23,169 nt of DNA from Planctomycetota bacterium. Its GTDB lineage: Bacteria > Planctomycetota > Phycisphaerae > UBA1845. Location: positions 1 to 23,169 of the forward strand of contig JAJRSP010000243.1 in the NCBI GenBank assembly GCA_024278775.1. Reading direction: 5' to 3'. This document shows, one piece after another, positions 7,196 through 16,839 of the stretch (within the stretch, counting starts at the first letter, position 1; each line of letters opens with the position of its first letter). The notes beneath the pieces are model-generated. The model was not told the DNA's origin. It was given only the letters and a program-made list of their open reading frames with translations, and ran no database searches. A program made the translations under genes and the position numbers.

Positions 7196-8746
7196 ATGCC
7201 ACCTTCTACGATTGCCATTCTTGACTTTGGTGCCCAGTACGTTCAGTTGATCGCGCGACGCGTTCGTGAAAATCACGTTCACAGTGTGATCGTCCGTCCG
7301 GATGTGTCCGTGGACGAGCTGAGGAACAAGAATGTGGCTGGGATTATTCTCTCCGGTGGTCCGGCCAGTGTGTACGACAGCGACGCGCCGCGGTGTGCGC
7401 CCGCACTGATGGATATGGGCGTGCCGGTGCTGGGGATTTGTTACGGCATGCAGCTTGCGTGCGAATTACTCGGCGGCGACGTTCATGCGTCACAATCACG
7501 CGAGTATGGCCGGGTCAAACTCGATGTGATCGATCGGTCGGACCTGCTTGAAAGTCTCCCTGAGCAAACGACGGCGTGGATGAGTCACGGAGATGTCGTG
7601 ACCGAGGTCTCTGATGATTTTGTCCCGCTCGCCAAGACGCCTTCCTGCCCGATCGCGGCCATCCGGCATACCTCGCGTCCGATCTTCGGCGTGCAGTTTC
7701 ATCCGGAGGTGACGCACACGCCCGAGGGCGGACAGATCATACGCAATTTTCTCTATGAGATTTGTGGCTGCGCCGGACAGTGGCGCGTGGGTCAGGTGGC
7801 CGGCGATATTGTCGCGGCGATAAAAACACAAGTCGCTGACGGTGCGCGTGTCATCTGTGGACTTTCGGGGGGTGTGGATAGTAGTGTGACGGCCGCGCTG
7901 GTTCGTGAGGCTATCGGCGACCGCCTTACCTGTATCTTTGTTGACAACGGTCTGATGCGTAGCCGTGAGATGGATTTTGTCGAAACCTCGTTCCGCAGAC
8001 ATTTTAAGGTGGATCTGCGTGTGGCCCGTGCGGCCGAACGGTTTTTGGGAAAGCTCAAAGGCGTGACTGATCCACAGCAAAAGCGGATCATCATTGGTCA
8101 CGAGTTTATCGAGGTGTTCAAGGTCGAGGCCGCCTCCATTGAAAATGCCAAATACCTGGCCCAGGGGACGCTCTATCCGGATGTGATCGAGTCGGGGCAT
8201 AGCGTGGGCGGCAAGGCGGCTAACATCAAGCTGCATCACAACGTCGGCGGCTTACCCAAAGAGCTTGGTTTTGAGCTGGTCGAGCCGCTACGGGGTTTGT
8301 TCAAGGACGAGGTCCGCCGCGTGGGTGAGCATCTTGGGTTGCCGGAGGAACTCGTCTGGCGTCATCCTTTTCCGGGACCGGGGCTCGCCGTGCGTATCCT
8401 GGGAGAGATCACGCCCGAACGGCTGTCGATCCTGCGTGAGGCCGACGAGATCATCATCGAAGAGATTCGCACGGCCGGGTGGTATCCCAAGATTGCTCAG
8501 GCGTTTGGGGTGTTGTTACCCATTTCCACCGTGGGCGTGATGGGTGACGGGAGGAGCTACGCAGGACAACAGGTGATTGCGGTTCGTTTTGTGGAGAGCG
8601 CCGACTTCATGACGGCCGACTGGGTTCACATTGATTATGAAGTGCTATCGACAATCTCGACGCGCATCATGAACGAGGTGTCCGGTATCAACCGCGTGGT
8701 CTATGACATATCTTCCAAACCGCCGGCCACTATTGAGTGGGAATAA
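7196..8746 (+). CDS. guaA: GMP synthase (glutamine-hydrolysing)
   Basis: It aminates XMP to GMP using glutamine and ATP. The 516 residues are the normal length. The class I glutamine amidotransferase domain (about 5-190) has the nucleophile in GICYGMQ (Cys82) and the rest of the triad in QFHPE (His169, Glu171). The ATP pyrophosphatase domain follows, with the P-loop SGGVDSS at 224-230. The C-terminal dimerisation domain ends in the family signature [18 protein letters not shown]. All key residues are present. It uses the product of guaB, 3 kb upstream on the same strand, and the two genes between are an envelope pair. A weak hairpin about 80 bp downstream may end the transcript. Confidence 0.97.
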   Translation: MPPSTIAILDFGAQYVQLIARRVRENHVHSVIVRPDVSVDELRNKNVAGIILSGGPASVYDSDAPRCAPALMDMGVPVLGICYGMQLACELLGGDVHASQSREYGRVKLDVIDRSDLLESLPEQTTAWMSHGDVVTEVSDDFVPLAKTPSCPIAAIRHTSRPIFGVQFHPEVTHTPEGGQIIRNFLYEICGCAGQWRVGQVAGDIVAAIKTQVADGARVICGLSGGVDSSVTAALVREAIGDRLTCIFVDNGLMRSREMDFVETSFRRHFKVDLRVARAAERFLGKLKGVTDPQQKRIIIGHEFIEVFKVEAASIENAKYLAQGTLYPDVIESGHSVGGKAANIKLHHNVGGLPKELGFELVEPLRGLFKDEVRRVGEHLGLPEELVWRHPFPGPGLAVRILGEITPERLSILREADEIIIEEIRTAGWYPKIAQAFGVLLPISTVGVMGDGRSYAGQQVIAVRFVESADFMTADWVHIDYEVLSTISTRIMNEVSGINRVVYDISSKPPATIEWE

Positions 8747-8823
8747 GCGTCGCGGAGGGTAGTGCGGCTCCGGTCTGAGTACGGCGTACGTGAATTGTAC
8801 TGTGGTCTCATTGGCTGCAGAAA

Positions 8824-8851
8824 CCAACGTCACGGTTGGCGTTGGAGTTTT
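8824..8851 (+). terminator. Weak terminator-like hairpin after guaA
   Basis: CCAACG (8824-8829) pairs with CGTTGG (8840-8845) and is followed by AGTTTT. The 10-nt loop contains a second GTTGG that can pair with the left arm, so two folds compete. The T-run is short, so confidence is low. Confidence 0.3.
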
Positions 8852-8954
8852 CCGTCTTGATGGTTACGATGTACCTGCCTGAGATGGGGCTTGAGGTATG
8901 CTCGGGCGAAAAGGGGGCGGTTTTACGGGGAAAGAGGCTTCCCATGCAAGTAGC

Positions 8955-8983
8955 TTAACCGGGGCTCGGTACGGTCCGATAGT
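8955..8983 (+). promoter_or_regulatory. Possible promoter of the Asp-box propeller gene
   Basis: TTAACC (8955-8960, 4/6) and GATAGT (8978-8983, 4/6) are 17 bp apart, giving a leader of about 58 nt to the ATG. The -10 lies in TCCGATAGT, a 9-mer that also occurs at 2289-2297 before the CpaE-like gene. Confidence 0.25.
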
Positions 8984-9047
8984 ATGCGCATGGGTGCGGC
9001 TCCGTAGCCGTTTGTGAGATAAGTGTGCGGGTAGAGAAAAGGAACGA

Positions 9048-12000
9048 ATGATGAGTGAACACGGCCGACTACGGATCGCGACGATGACGCTGGCTCTTCT
9101 CTGTGGCGTGTCTGTGACCGCAGGGAAGGAGAAGGACCCAGCGGATAAGCCCATGTCAGCCGGTACGTTTGCCGGGTTGAAACTTCGTTCACTCGGACCG
9201 GCTCTGATGTCCGGACGCATCTGCGACTTTGCCGTGAACCCGAACCACACCAGCCAGCGTTACGCGGCTATGTGCTCCGGCGGAGTTTGGAAAACGGAGA
9301 ATGGCGGGACGACTTGGAAGCCCATTTTCGATAAGCAGGGGTCCTATTCTGTCGGGTGTGTGACCCTCGATCCGAACAACGCCAACGTGGTGTGGGTCGG
9401 CACGGGCGAGAACAACAGCCAGCGAAGTGTGTCGTTTGGCAACGGGGTTTATCGTTCACGCGATGGGGGCAAGAATTGGGAGAACATGGGGCTGCGGCAG
9501 TCCGAACACATCGGCATGATCGTGGTGGACCCGCGCGATTCAAACACCGTCTACGTGGCCGCGCAGGGTCCGCTCTGGCGTGCGGGTGGTGACCGGGGTC
9601 TGTACAAAACGACCGACGGCGGGAAGACGTGGAAGCGGGTGCTGGATATCAGCAACGATACCGGTGTCAATGAAGTTCACTTTGACCCACGGAACCCGGA
9701 CGTGCTCTATGCGTCTTCCTATCAGCGTCGCCGTCGCGTCTGGACGCTGATCAACGGTGGGCCGGAATCAGCGATTTATAAGTCTGAAGACGCCGGTGCG
9801 ACCTGGCGTGAGTTGAAAAAGGGGATTCCGGCGGTTGACAAGGGTCGGATTGGCCTGTGTGTGTCGCCGGGCAATCCGGATGTTGTTTATGCGATAGTGG
9901 AAGCTCAGGGGGATAAGGGCGGGTTCTTCCGTTCCACCGATCGAGGTGAGACATGGACCAGGCGCAACAAGTACATGGCATCCAGCCCGCAGTATTACAA
10001 TGAGATCGTGTGCGACCCCATCAAGGTGGATCGCGTCTACACGCTCGATACCTTTATGCGTGTGACGGAGGATGGCGGCAAGACGTTCCATCGAACGCCG
10101 CGCCAGTTTCGTCATGTGGATGACCACGCGCTGTGGATCGATCCGTCGGACACCCGGCATCTGCTCGTTGGCTGCGACGGCGGCGTGTATGAGAGCTACG
10201 ACCGCGGCGAGGCGTGGCAGTACAAGCCGAACCTTCCGATCACGCAGTTCTATCGTGTGGCCGTGGATAATGCGGAGCCGTTTTACAACATCTACGGCGG
10301 TACTCAGGACAACAACACGCTCGGCGGTCCATCTCGCACGACGAACCCGGCCGGTATTTTCAACGAAGACTGGTTTGTCACGGTAGGCGGTGACGGCTTT
10401 GAGACGCAGGTTGACCCGACCGACCCGATGATCGTCTACAGCCAGTGGCAGTACGGCGGGTTGATCCGGCACGACCGACGCAGCGGACAGATCGTCGATA
10501 TCAAGCCACGCGAGGCTCCGGGCGAGGAGCCGTATCGATGGAACTGGGACTCCCCGTTGATCATCAGTTCTCACGACCACAAGCGGCTCTATTTCGGTGC
10601 GAACGTGTTGTTTCGCTCCGACGATCGGGGCAACTCTTGGCGGAAGGTGAGTGGCGATCTATCGCGCGGTCTCGATCGGGATGCGCTCAAGGTGATGGGC
10701 AAGGTGCAGCGTGTCGATGCCGTCGCCAAAAACCGGTCGACCTCGATTTATGGTAACACGGTCGCGTTGGCCGAATCACCACGGAAGGAAGACGTGCTCT
10801 ATGTCGGCACGGACGACGGACTGATCCACGTGACCGAAGATGGTGGCCAGAATTGGCGTGTCGAGTCACTCTTTCCCGGCGTACCGGATCGGGCGTACGT
10901 GAGCTTTCTCGTTGCGTCGCAGCATGACGCCGGCACCGTGTACGCCACTTTTGACAACCACAAAGATGGTGACTTCAAGCCGTATATCTTGAGGAGTACG
11001 GATCACGGCCACACCTGGAAATCCATCACCGGTGATCTACCCGATCGCGAGATTGTCTACACGCTTGGCGAGGATCACGTGAAGCCGGATTTGCTCTTCG
11101 CGGGGACGGAGTTCGGCGTGTATTTCACCATCGACGGTGGCGAGAAATGGATCAAGCTCAAGGGTGGTATGCCGACGATCGCCGTCAAGGATTTGACGAT
11201 TCAGAAGCGGGAGAGCGATCTCGTGCTGGCCACGTTCGGACGCGGCTTTTACGTGTTGGATGACTACACGCCACTGCGCGTCGCCGACGAGACGTTCTTC
11301 AAACAGGATGCGGCCATCTTCCCGGTCAAGCCGGCGCTACGCTACATCGAGACCAGTCGCCTCGGCGGTTGGTCCGGTCGCGGCTCGCAGGGGGCTATGT
11401 TCTTTGTAACCCCCAACCCCGCCTTCGGCGCGACGTTCACGTATTACCTCAAGGACAAGCTGCTCACGAAGAAGGAAAAGCGGAAGAAGGCGGAGAAAGA
11501 CGGTTCCAAAGACTACCCGTCGATCGACGAGCTTCGCGAAGAGGACCAACAGCTGCCGTCTTCCGTTATGCTGACCGTACGCGACGATACCGGCGCGGTG
11601 GTGCAGCGGGTCAAGGGCTCACGTGAGAAGGGCATCCATCGGGTGGCTTGGAACCTGCGCTACCCCTCGTCACGCCCCACCCAGTTGAAACGTCCCAAGA
11701 ATCTGCCACCGTGGGCCTGGCTGCCTCGTGGCCCGTTGGCGCTGCCCGGCACCTATACCGTGACCATGGAAAAGCAGGTGGACGGTGTGGTGACGGCGAT
11801 GACGGAGCCGGTGTCGTTTGAGGTGGTACCGTTGGAACTGGCCACCTTCCCGGCGAAAGATCGCGAAGTGGTCATGGCGTTTCAGAAGAAAGCAGCCCGT
11901 CTGAGCCGTGCGGTGCAGGGGGCCGGTCGTGCGATCGGAGAGGTCGATACACGGCTCAGCTACTTGCGGAAAGCGCTGGTCGATACACCGGCCGCTGATC

Positions 12001-12335
12001 CTGCCATACTTGGCGAACTGTACGCCATTCGCACGAAGCTCAACGCCATCAAGACAACGCTGCAGGGTGATCGTACGTTGGCCAAGCACATGCGACCGGC
12101 TCCGACGTCTATTAGTGAACGAGTGGGAGCGATCGTGTCGGATCAGTGGGACGTGACTTCCGCGCCGACACAGACGCAACTTGACGGCTATCAATACGCG
12201 GCCGATGAGTTCGTCAAGGTGCTCGCCGAATTGCATGAGCTCATCGAGAAGGACCTGGCGGCGGTGGAGGCCAAGATGGAAGCGGCTGGTGCGCCCTGGA
12301 CGCCGGGGCGGCTTCCGGTGTGGGAACGCGAGTAG
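9048..12335 (+). CDS. Exported Asp-box (BNR/VPS10-like) beta-propeller protein
   Basis: This 1095-residue exported protein has an N-terminal signal peptide (RIATMTLALLCGVSVTAG, cleavage near 25). From about residue 80 to 700 I count eleven Asp-box motifs of the form S/TxDxGxxW, for example KTENGGTTW, RSRDGGKNW, KTTDGGKTW, RSTDRGETW, RSDDRGNSW and FTIDGGEKW. These mark blades of one or two sortilin/VPS10- or sialidase-type propellers. A lysine-rich hinge (KKEKRKKAEKDGSK) leads to a beta domain (GIHRVAWNLRYP, typical of FlgD/Fn3-like C-terminal modules) and a final helical region. Asp-boxes are structural, so sialidase activity cannot be inferred. Related proteins are usually annotated as glycosyl hydrolase or VPS10-domain proteins; binding is likelier than catalysis. 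Two adjacent ATGs begin the gene; the second (9051) is better spaced from AAAAGGA. Confidence 0.85.
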   Translation: MMSEHGRLRIATMTLALLCGVSVTAGKEKDPADKPMSAGTFAGLKLRSLGPALMSGRICDFAVNPNHTSQRYAAMCSGGVWKTENGGTTWKPIFDKQGSYSVGCVTLDPNNANVVWVGTGENNSQRSVSFGNGVYRSRDGGKNWENMGLRQSEHIGMIVVDPRDSNTVYVAAQGPLWRAGGDRGLYKTTDGGKTWKRVLDISNDTGVNEVHFDPRNPDVLYASSYQRRRRVWTLINGGPESAIYKSEDAGATWRELKKGIPAVDKGRIGLCVSPGNPDVVYAIVEAQGDKGGFFRSTDRGETWTRRNKYMASSPQYYNEIVCDPIKVDRVYTLDTFMRVTEDGGKTFHRTPRQFRHVDDHALWIDPSDTRHLLVGCDGGVYESYDRGEAWQYKPNLPITQFYRVAVDNAEPFYNIYGGTQDNNTLGGPSRTTNPAGIFNEDWFVTVGGDGFETQVDPTDPMIVYSQWQYGGLIRHDRRSGQIVDIKPREAPGEEPYRWNWDSPLIISSHDHKRLYFGANVLFRSDDRGNSWRKVSGDLSRGLDRDALKVMGKVQRVDAVAKNRSTSIYGNTVALAESPRKEDVLYVGTDDGLIHVTEDGGQNWRVESLFPGVPDRAYVSFLVASQHDAGTVYATFDNHKDGDFKPYILRSTDHGHTWKSITGDLPDREIVYTLGEDHVKPDLLFAGTEFGVYFTIDGGEKWIKLKGGMPTIAVKDLTIQKRESDLVLATFGRGFYVLDDYTPLRVADETFFKQDAAIFPVKPALRYIETSRLGGWSGRGSQGAMFFVTPNPAFGATFTYYLKDKLLTKKEKRKKAEKDGSKDYPSIDELREEDQQLPSSVMLTVRDDTGAVVQRVKGSREKGIHRVAWNLRYPSSRPTQLKRPKNLPPWAWLPRGPLALPGTYTVTMEKQVDGVVTAMTEPVSFEVVPLELATFPAKDREVVMAFQKKAARLSRAVQGAGRAIGEVDTRLSYLRKALVDTPAADPAILGELYAIRTKLNAIKTTLQGDRTLAKHMRPAPTSISERVGAIVSDQWDVTSAPTQTQLDGYQYAADEFVKVLAELHELIEKDLAAVEAKMEAAGAPWTPGRLPVWERE

Positions 12336-12337
12336 CG

Positions 12338-12369
12338 AGCCTGAGCACGCGGGACGCATGTGCGAGGCT
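12338..12369. terminator. Hairpin between the convergent propeller and ppiC genes
   Basis: AGCCT (12338-12342) pairs with AGGCT (12365-12369), and inside it GCAC (12345-12348) pairs with GTGC (12360-12363). It spans the 32-bp gap between two convergent stop codons and is followed by ATTT on the plus strand. This position fits a shared bidirectional terminator, but the stem is interrupted. Confidence 0.3.
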
Positions 12370-13567
12370 ATTTGACGGTCGGTTGTTGGGCCAATGCCGA
12401 TTGCACGACGGATTGGTGGAATCGTTCAAGCGTGCGGATCTCGATACCGCTCTTTTGACGAAGCTCGGCCATGTGTTCGGCCACGAGTTTGTTGTAGGCA
12501 TTTCGGCTGTAGGCCTCTTGTAACTGCGGCTGGACCGCTTCGAAGTCGGGTTCAAAGCCGGGGTCGTTCTCGTCGCAGCGTACGATAAAAAAGCTGTCGG
12601 GCGTTTCGATGGGTCCGGCGATCTCTCCGCTGTCGAGTCGGTACAACGCCTCAACGGCCGGCTCGAATCGTTCCCGCACGGTTCCGGGTAATACCCAGCC
12701 CCACGCGCCGCCGTCGTCTGCGTGTAATCCGTGGGACCGCGCACGGGCGAGGTCGGCAAACGTTTCTCCCTTGTCGAGCGAAGCGATGATTTCCAATGCT
12801 GCCGACCGCGCCTGCGACCTGGCGGTTTCCAGTTGGTCTCGTGTTGGTTCCGTCACACCTTGGGGAAGTAAGTCTGTCACCCGTAACACGATCAAAGACA
12901 TCTTTCGCCGCGGCGGTCTGCGCCATGAGTCGCGGTTTTGTTCGAAGGTTTCCACGAGTTCTTGTCGCGTGGGTTCACCGACTTTCGGTTTGATTTCCTG
13001 CTCAAGATACGTGGATATCACGAGTTCCCGGCGAATCGCCTCGCGCGCTTGAGTGAGCGTGCGCCCCTCGGCCGCAAGTGCTTTTTCGTATCGGCGCTGA
13101 ACACCACCGTATTCCGTCGTGACGGTCTTGCGAATCTCAGCGTCTACGAAAGCATCAATGCGCGGGGAGGCCTCCTTGGGCATCCGCTGCGAGGCTTCCT
13201 GGTACAACAGCGTCTCCGCGAGCCGGTCATTCAGAAGCAGGGCCGACTCACGTTCGACGTAGTATCGAAAATCTTCGGGGGAAAGCTCCGTACGTTTTTC
13301 GTCGAGTTCGCGCTGTCTGCCCGCCCAGATGTCCTCGGCGGGTACGGAGATTCCCTTCACGACGAGTTCCGTGAGCGGCCCCGTGCCCGCCATCTGATAG
13401 GTGGGCGCGGTGCTGGAACCGGTAGTGGGTTCGCCCTGCTTCGTTTCACGATCAGCGGCAGCTTTTCGTTGAACAGCGCTGCGAGAAGGAGGCGTACGCA
13501 CGGCACCAAAGCAGCCGGGCAGCAGGAGCAACCCGATCATCGCGAGGCAAGGTAGGGCTTGTTTCAT
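12368..13567 (-). CDS. SurA/PpiC-type peptidyl-prolyl isomerase lipoprotein
   Basis: This 399-residue envelope lipoprotein has a signal MKQALPCLAMIGLLLLPGCF with lipobox LPGC and anchor Cys19. A helical chaperone-like N-region follows (about 75-215, rich in Glu/Arg/Gln). The parvulin domain (about 223-332) includes KMSLIVLRV, FADLARARSHGLHADDGGAWGWVLPG and DSGEIAGPIETPDSFFIVR. A C-terminal helix completes a SurA/PrsA-like layout. Parvulins catalyse cis-trans isomerisation of Xaa-Pro bonds and help fold exported or outer-membrane proteins. The parvulin loop carries a roughly 10-residue insert around LPQGVTEPTRDQLETA. The ATG overlaps the mfd stop by 4 nt (ATGA), so the gene is translationally coupled to mfd. 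The exact orthologue (surA, prsA or ppiC) cannot be fixed, so no symbol is given. Confidence 0.88.
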   Translation of the reverse strand: MKQALPCLAMIGLLLLPGCFGAVRTPPSRSAVQRKAAADRETKQGEPTTGSSTAPTYQMAGTGPLTELVVKGISVPAEDIWAGRQRELDEKRTELSPEDFRYYVERESALLLNDRLAETLLYQEASQRMPKEASPRIDAFVDAEIRKTVTTEYGGVQRRYEKALAAEGRTLTQAREAIRRELVISTYLEQEIKPKVGEPTRQELVETFEQNRDSWRRPPRRKMSLIVLRVTDLLPQGVTEPTRDQLETARSQARSAALEIIASLDKGETFADLARARSHGLHADDGGAWGWVLPGTVRERFEPAVEALYRLDSGEIAGPIETPDSFFIVRCDENDPGFEPDFEAVQPQLQEAYSRNAYNKLVAEHMAELRQKSGIEIRTLERFHQSVVQSALAQQPTVK

Positions 13568-16500
13568 ATCGACAGTTTCGCCTTCTTGGGGTCTCGATGC
13601 AACATCTTCCGCAGCACCGCGAGGAGCGTGTCGGCCTCGAGATACGCCGGTGGCAGACGCAAATAGATCGTTTTGTCATCCGGCATACGCACGGATCCCG
13701 GTGCATCCGTAAACGCCGGCTCCGCCTCCGACACGCTGTCGATAGCGAATACGAGGTCCGGTCCACGTCGGCTGATCGACCCGATCTTGAACCGCCCCGC
13801 GAGTATCCGGATCTCCGCCAGTTCCAACAGCCTCTCGACGCGCTGGGGGAACGCACCGAACGCATCCTCAAGGTCTTGCCGCAAGAGCGACAGGTCATCG
13901 AGCGTGCGGCACGCCACCACGCGACGATAAATCTCTATCCGCGAACGCTCCTCGCTGATGTAGTGTGACGGGAGGTGGCCCACCACGTCAAGGTCCAATT
14001 GGACGCGGGGGGGAGACAGGTCCGGCTCATTACGCAGTCGACGGACGGTCTGCTCCAACAACTGACAGTACAACTCGTAGCCGACGGCAGCGATGTGTCC
14101 GCTCTGCTCCTTGCCCAGCAGGTTGCCGGCTCCGCGGATTTCGAGGTCGCGCATGGCGATCCGAAACCCGGCACCCAACTCACTGAACTCTTCTATCGTT
14201 TTGATTCGTTTCTGCGCTTTGGGTGTGAGACGGCGATCCTCGGATAGCAGCAGGTAGCAGTAGGCCCGGTGTTGAGATCGGCCGACGCGACCGCGTAGCT
14301 GGTGCATGTCCGCGAGTCCGAAACGGTCGGCCCGGTCGATGAAAATAGTGTTGGCGGAAGGAATGTCGATGCCACTCTCGATAATTGTGGTAGCGACAAG
14401 TACGTCAGCCTCACGTCTCACAAAACGCCGCATGACCTCCTCAAGTTCGCCGTCCTTCATCTGTCCGTGTCCGAACAGCACGCGTGCCTCCGGCACGATC
14501 TGTTGGATGGTGTCGGCCATGGCAGCGATGGACTGCACGAAGTTGTGGACGAAGTAGACCTGCCCACCGCGATTCATCTCTCGAAGAATCGCCTGCCGGA
14601 TGAGTTTCTCGTCAAACGGACGTACCTGCGTGGCGATGGACCGACGGTCAACCGGCGGGGTTTGCAGAGAGCTGATGTCACGTACGCCGACCAGCGACAT
14701 GTGGAGCGTGCGCGGAATGGGTGTCGCGCTGAGCGTGAGGACATCCACGGAATCGCGCATGGCCTTGAGGCGTTCTTTGTGTTCGACACCGAAACGCTGC
14801 TCCTCGTCAATCACGAGCAGGCCGAGGTTGGCGAACGAAACGTCCTTACTCAGGATTCGGTGCGTGCCGATGACAATGTCGATCTGCCCCTTTTTGGCCT
14901 GGTCGATGATGGCCTTTTGCTCCTTGCCGGAACGGAACCGCGACAGGCAGCCAATGGCAAACGGATAGTCGGCCATACGTTCTCGAAAAGTCGCGTAGTG
15001 TTGCTCGGCGAGTACGGTGGTCGGGACGAGTACCGTCACCTGACGCCCGTACTCCACCACCTTAAAGGCCGCACGCATGGCGAGTTCCGTTTTTCCGTAG
15101 CCGACATCGCCGCAGACCAGTCGGTCCATCGGTTTGGGGCGGGTCAAGTCGTTGCGTATCTCCGACGCCACCTGTAGCTGATCTTCGGTCTCTTCGTATA
15201 GGAAAGAAGCCTCGAACTCGCGCTGCCAAAGCGTGTCGTCCGGGTAGCTTGGCCGCGTGGCGCTGGCGCGGCGCGCCTGGATGCGCAGCATGCTTTCCGC
15301 CATTTCGGAAACGGCATCGGTGACCTGCTCCTTCATCTTCGCCCAGCGTTTGCCGCCGATCGTGGAGAGACGCGGCTTGTGACCGCTGGCACCGATGTAC
15401 TTCTGAACGAGATCGACCTGCGAGCTGGGGACATGGACTCTCGCACCTTCGGCGAATTCGAGCGTCAGGAACTCTACTTTGCTTCCGGAGACGCCCTTGC
15501 GGATCTTTTCCAGACCACGGAACACCGCGATGCCGTGGATGACATGGACCACCATGTCGCCGGGTTTCAGGTCGGTCCAGCTCTCCAGGGGTCGGGCCGC
15601 ATGAACGCGGCGAAGACGGCGCCGCTGTCGCGTCCGATGAAAGATTTCGTGGTGCCCGACGACAATGGTGTGCGTGGATGTCCACTCAAACCCGCGATGC
15701 ATGACGCCGATCGGAGTATGTATTTGGTCGAGCCGATCGGGGGCGTGCCCCCGAATCATCTCCCGGAGACGCTGGCGCTCGCCGTCGTTATCGCAGATAA
15801 CATACACCGTGTGGTCTTCTGCGGCGCGGCACAGCTCAGCCACCGCTTCAGATGCGTCACCCTCGAAACGCGTTACGGATGTGACATCAAAATGGTAGAC
15901 GCTGTCGCTTGGTGCTTGCGGGGTGGACAGCGGTGAAAGGAATAGCTGAGAAAAACGCGCGCATCTCGTGAGGATGTCGTGGACGCGGATAAGGCGGCCC
16001 GTATCGTTAAGCCGCTTTCGGATTGTCGTGCCCATCTCCTGGATTTCCGTTGGACCATCGAGTACGACGATCGTTTCCGAGGGGAGGTAGGCGAACAGGT
16101 CCGACGTTTCGTTCGCGCGCAGCGAAGTGCGTTCCTTCAACATCGTCACATCCAGCGTGCCCGCGTCCTCGAGTGATCGCTGGGTACTGACGTCGAAACG
16201 TCGAATAGACTCGATGGCGTCATCGAAGAACAGGATGCGGTGCGGTTGCGGCTCGCCGGGAACGAACAAGTCAACAATGTCGCCACGCAGGGCGATATCG
16301 CCCGGAGATTCGACCAGGGGTAACCGTTCAAAACCGCGCTCGATGGCCCAACTTACGAGCGACTGCGGCGAGACGTCTGCGGAGGTGCCGACAGCGAGGT
16401 GCAGGGTGTTCGCGGCTACTACCTCATTGGTGGGGACTGGCTGCATCAACGCTTGGATCGGGGTGACGATTACCAAGGATCCCGTGTCACCGTTTCGCGG

Positions 16501-16830
16501 CCGGTGACGCAGACGCGCACAAAGGCGAAGCCGCTCTGCATCGATTTCGCCGCTGGCGGCTCCCTCGCCGGGGAGTGCCTCCCAGGCGGGAAAGATTTCA
16601 CAGTCACGCCCAAGGAAGAACTCAATATCGTCGCGGGCGTCATCGGCATCCTCGAGATGGGCGGTCACGAAGAGCATGGGACGCTTCAGTTTGTCGGTGA
16701 CTCGGGCTGCCGTGAGCGCGGCGGAGGACCCCCACAGTCCGGTAGCGTGGGTGACGCCACGGGATTCGCCTACGGTCTGCACCAGCGCAGCGAGACGGGC
16801 GTCCTGGAGGATCGTTGGTGGTTCAAGCAT
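13564..16830 (-). CDS. mfd: Transcription-repair coupling factor Mfd
   Basis: Mfd removes RNA polymerase stalled at DNA lesions and recruits UvrA to start nucleotide excision repair. At 1088 residues it is close to the usual 1100-1150. A UvrB-homology region (about 20-300) has lost its Walker A (GSSAAL in its place), as expected. The CarD-like RNA-polymerase interaction domain starts at LKPGDMVVHVIHGIAVF (421-437). The translocase has Walker A GDVGYGKT (574-581), the DEEQ box LLVIDEEQRFG (671-681), SATPIPRTLHMS, and motifs V/VI TTIIESGIDIPSAN and QLRGRVGRS. The C-terminal TRCF regulatory domain follows. The frame continues to an ATG at 16959, but ATG 16830 begins the conserved part and lies 9 nt after a good -10 box, so the mRNA may be nearly leaderless. 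It forms an operon with the prolyl isomerase gene. Confidence 0.96.
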   Translation of the reverse strand: MLEPPTILQDARLAALVQTVGESRGVTHATGLWGSSAALTAARVTDKLKRPMLFVTAHLEDADDARDDIEFFLGRDCEIFPAWEALPGEGAASGEIDAERLRLCARLRHRPRNGDTGSLVIVTPIQALMQPVPTNEVVAANTLHLAVGTSADVSPQSLVSWAIERGFERLPLVESPGDIALRGDIVDLFVPGEPQPHRILFFDDAIESIRRFDVSTQRSLEDAGTLDVTMLKERTSLRANETSDLFAYLPSETIVVLDGPTEIQEMGTTIRKRLNDTGRLIRVHDILTRCARFSQLFLSPLSTPQAPSDSVYHFDVTSVTRFEGDASEAVAELCRAAEDHTVYVICDNDGERQRLREMIRGHAPDRLDQIHTPIGVMHRGFEWTSTHTIVVGHHEIFHRTRQRRRLRRVHAARPLESWTDLKPGDMVVHVIHGIAVFRGLEKIRKGVSGSKVEFLTLEFAEGARVHVPSSQVDLVQKYIGASGHKPRLSTIGGKRWAKMKEQVTDAVSEMAESMLRIQARRASATRPSYPDDTLWQREFEASFLYEETEDQLQVASEIRNDLTRPKPMDRLVCGDVGYGKTELAMRAAFKVVEYGRQVTVLVPTTVLAEQHYATFRERMADYPFAIGCLSRFRSGKEQKAIIDQAKKGQIDIVIGTHRILSKDVSFANLGLLVIDEEQRFGVEHKERLKAMRDSVDVLTLSATPIPRTLHMSLVGVRDISSLQTPPVDRRSIATQVRPFDEKLIRQAILREMNRGGQVYFVHNFVQSIAAMADTIQQIVPEARVLFGHGQMKDGELEEVMRRFVRREADVLVATTIIESGIDIPSANTIFIDRADRFGLADMHQLRGRVGRSQHRAYCYLLLSEDRRLTPKAQKRIKTIEEFSELGAGFRIAMRDLEIRGAGNLLGKEQSGHIAAVGYELYCQLLEQTVRRLRNEPDLSPPRVQLDLDVVGHLPSHYISEERSRIEIYRRVVACRTLDDLSLLRQDLEDAFGAFPQRVERLLELAEIRILAGRFKIGSISRRGPDLVFAIDSVSEAEPAFTDAPGSVRMPDDKTIYLRLPPAYLEADTLLAVLRKMLHRDPKKAKLSI

Positions 16831-16839
16831 CGTAGCTGC

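Larger units (their letters stand above)
8747..9047. other. 301-bp gene-free gap between guaA and the propeller gene
   Basis: No protein-coding frame with family resemblance is visible. The gap contains a weak terminator-like hairpin near its start (8824-8851), a possible promoter at 8955-8983 and the ribosome binding site of the next gene (AAAAGGA, 9037-9043). Confidence 0.6.

Noticed and set aside
7496..8239. Minus-strand frame of about 250 codons opposite guaA
   Set aside because: Antisense to the conserved amidotransferase and ATP-binding parts of guaA; no family resemblance.
14302..15177. Long plus-strand reading frame (about 290 codons) opposite mfd
   Set aside because: It lies wholly antisense to the conserved helicase region of mfd, has no recognisable domain, and is explained by codon bias of the real gene.
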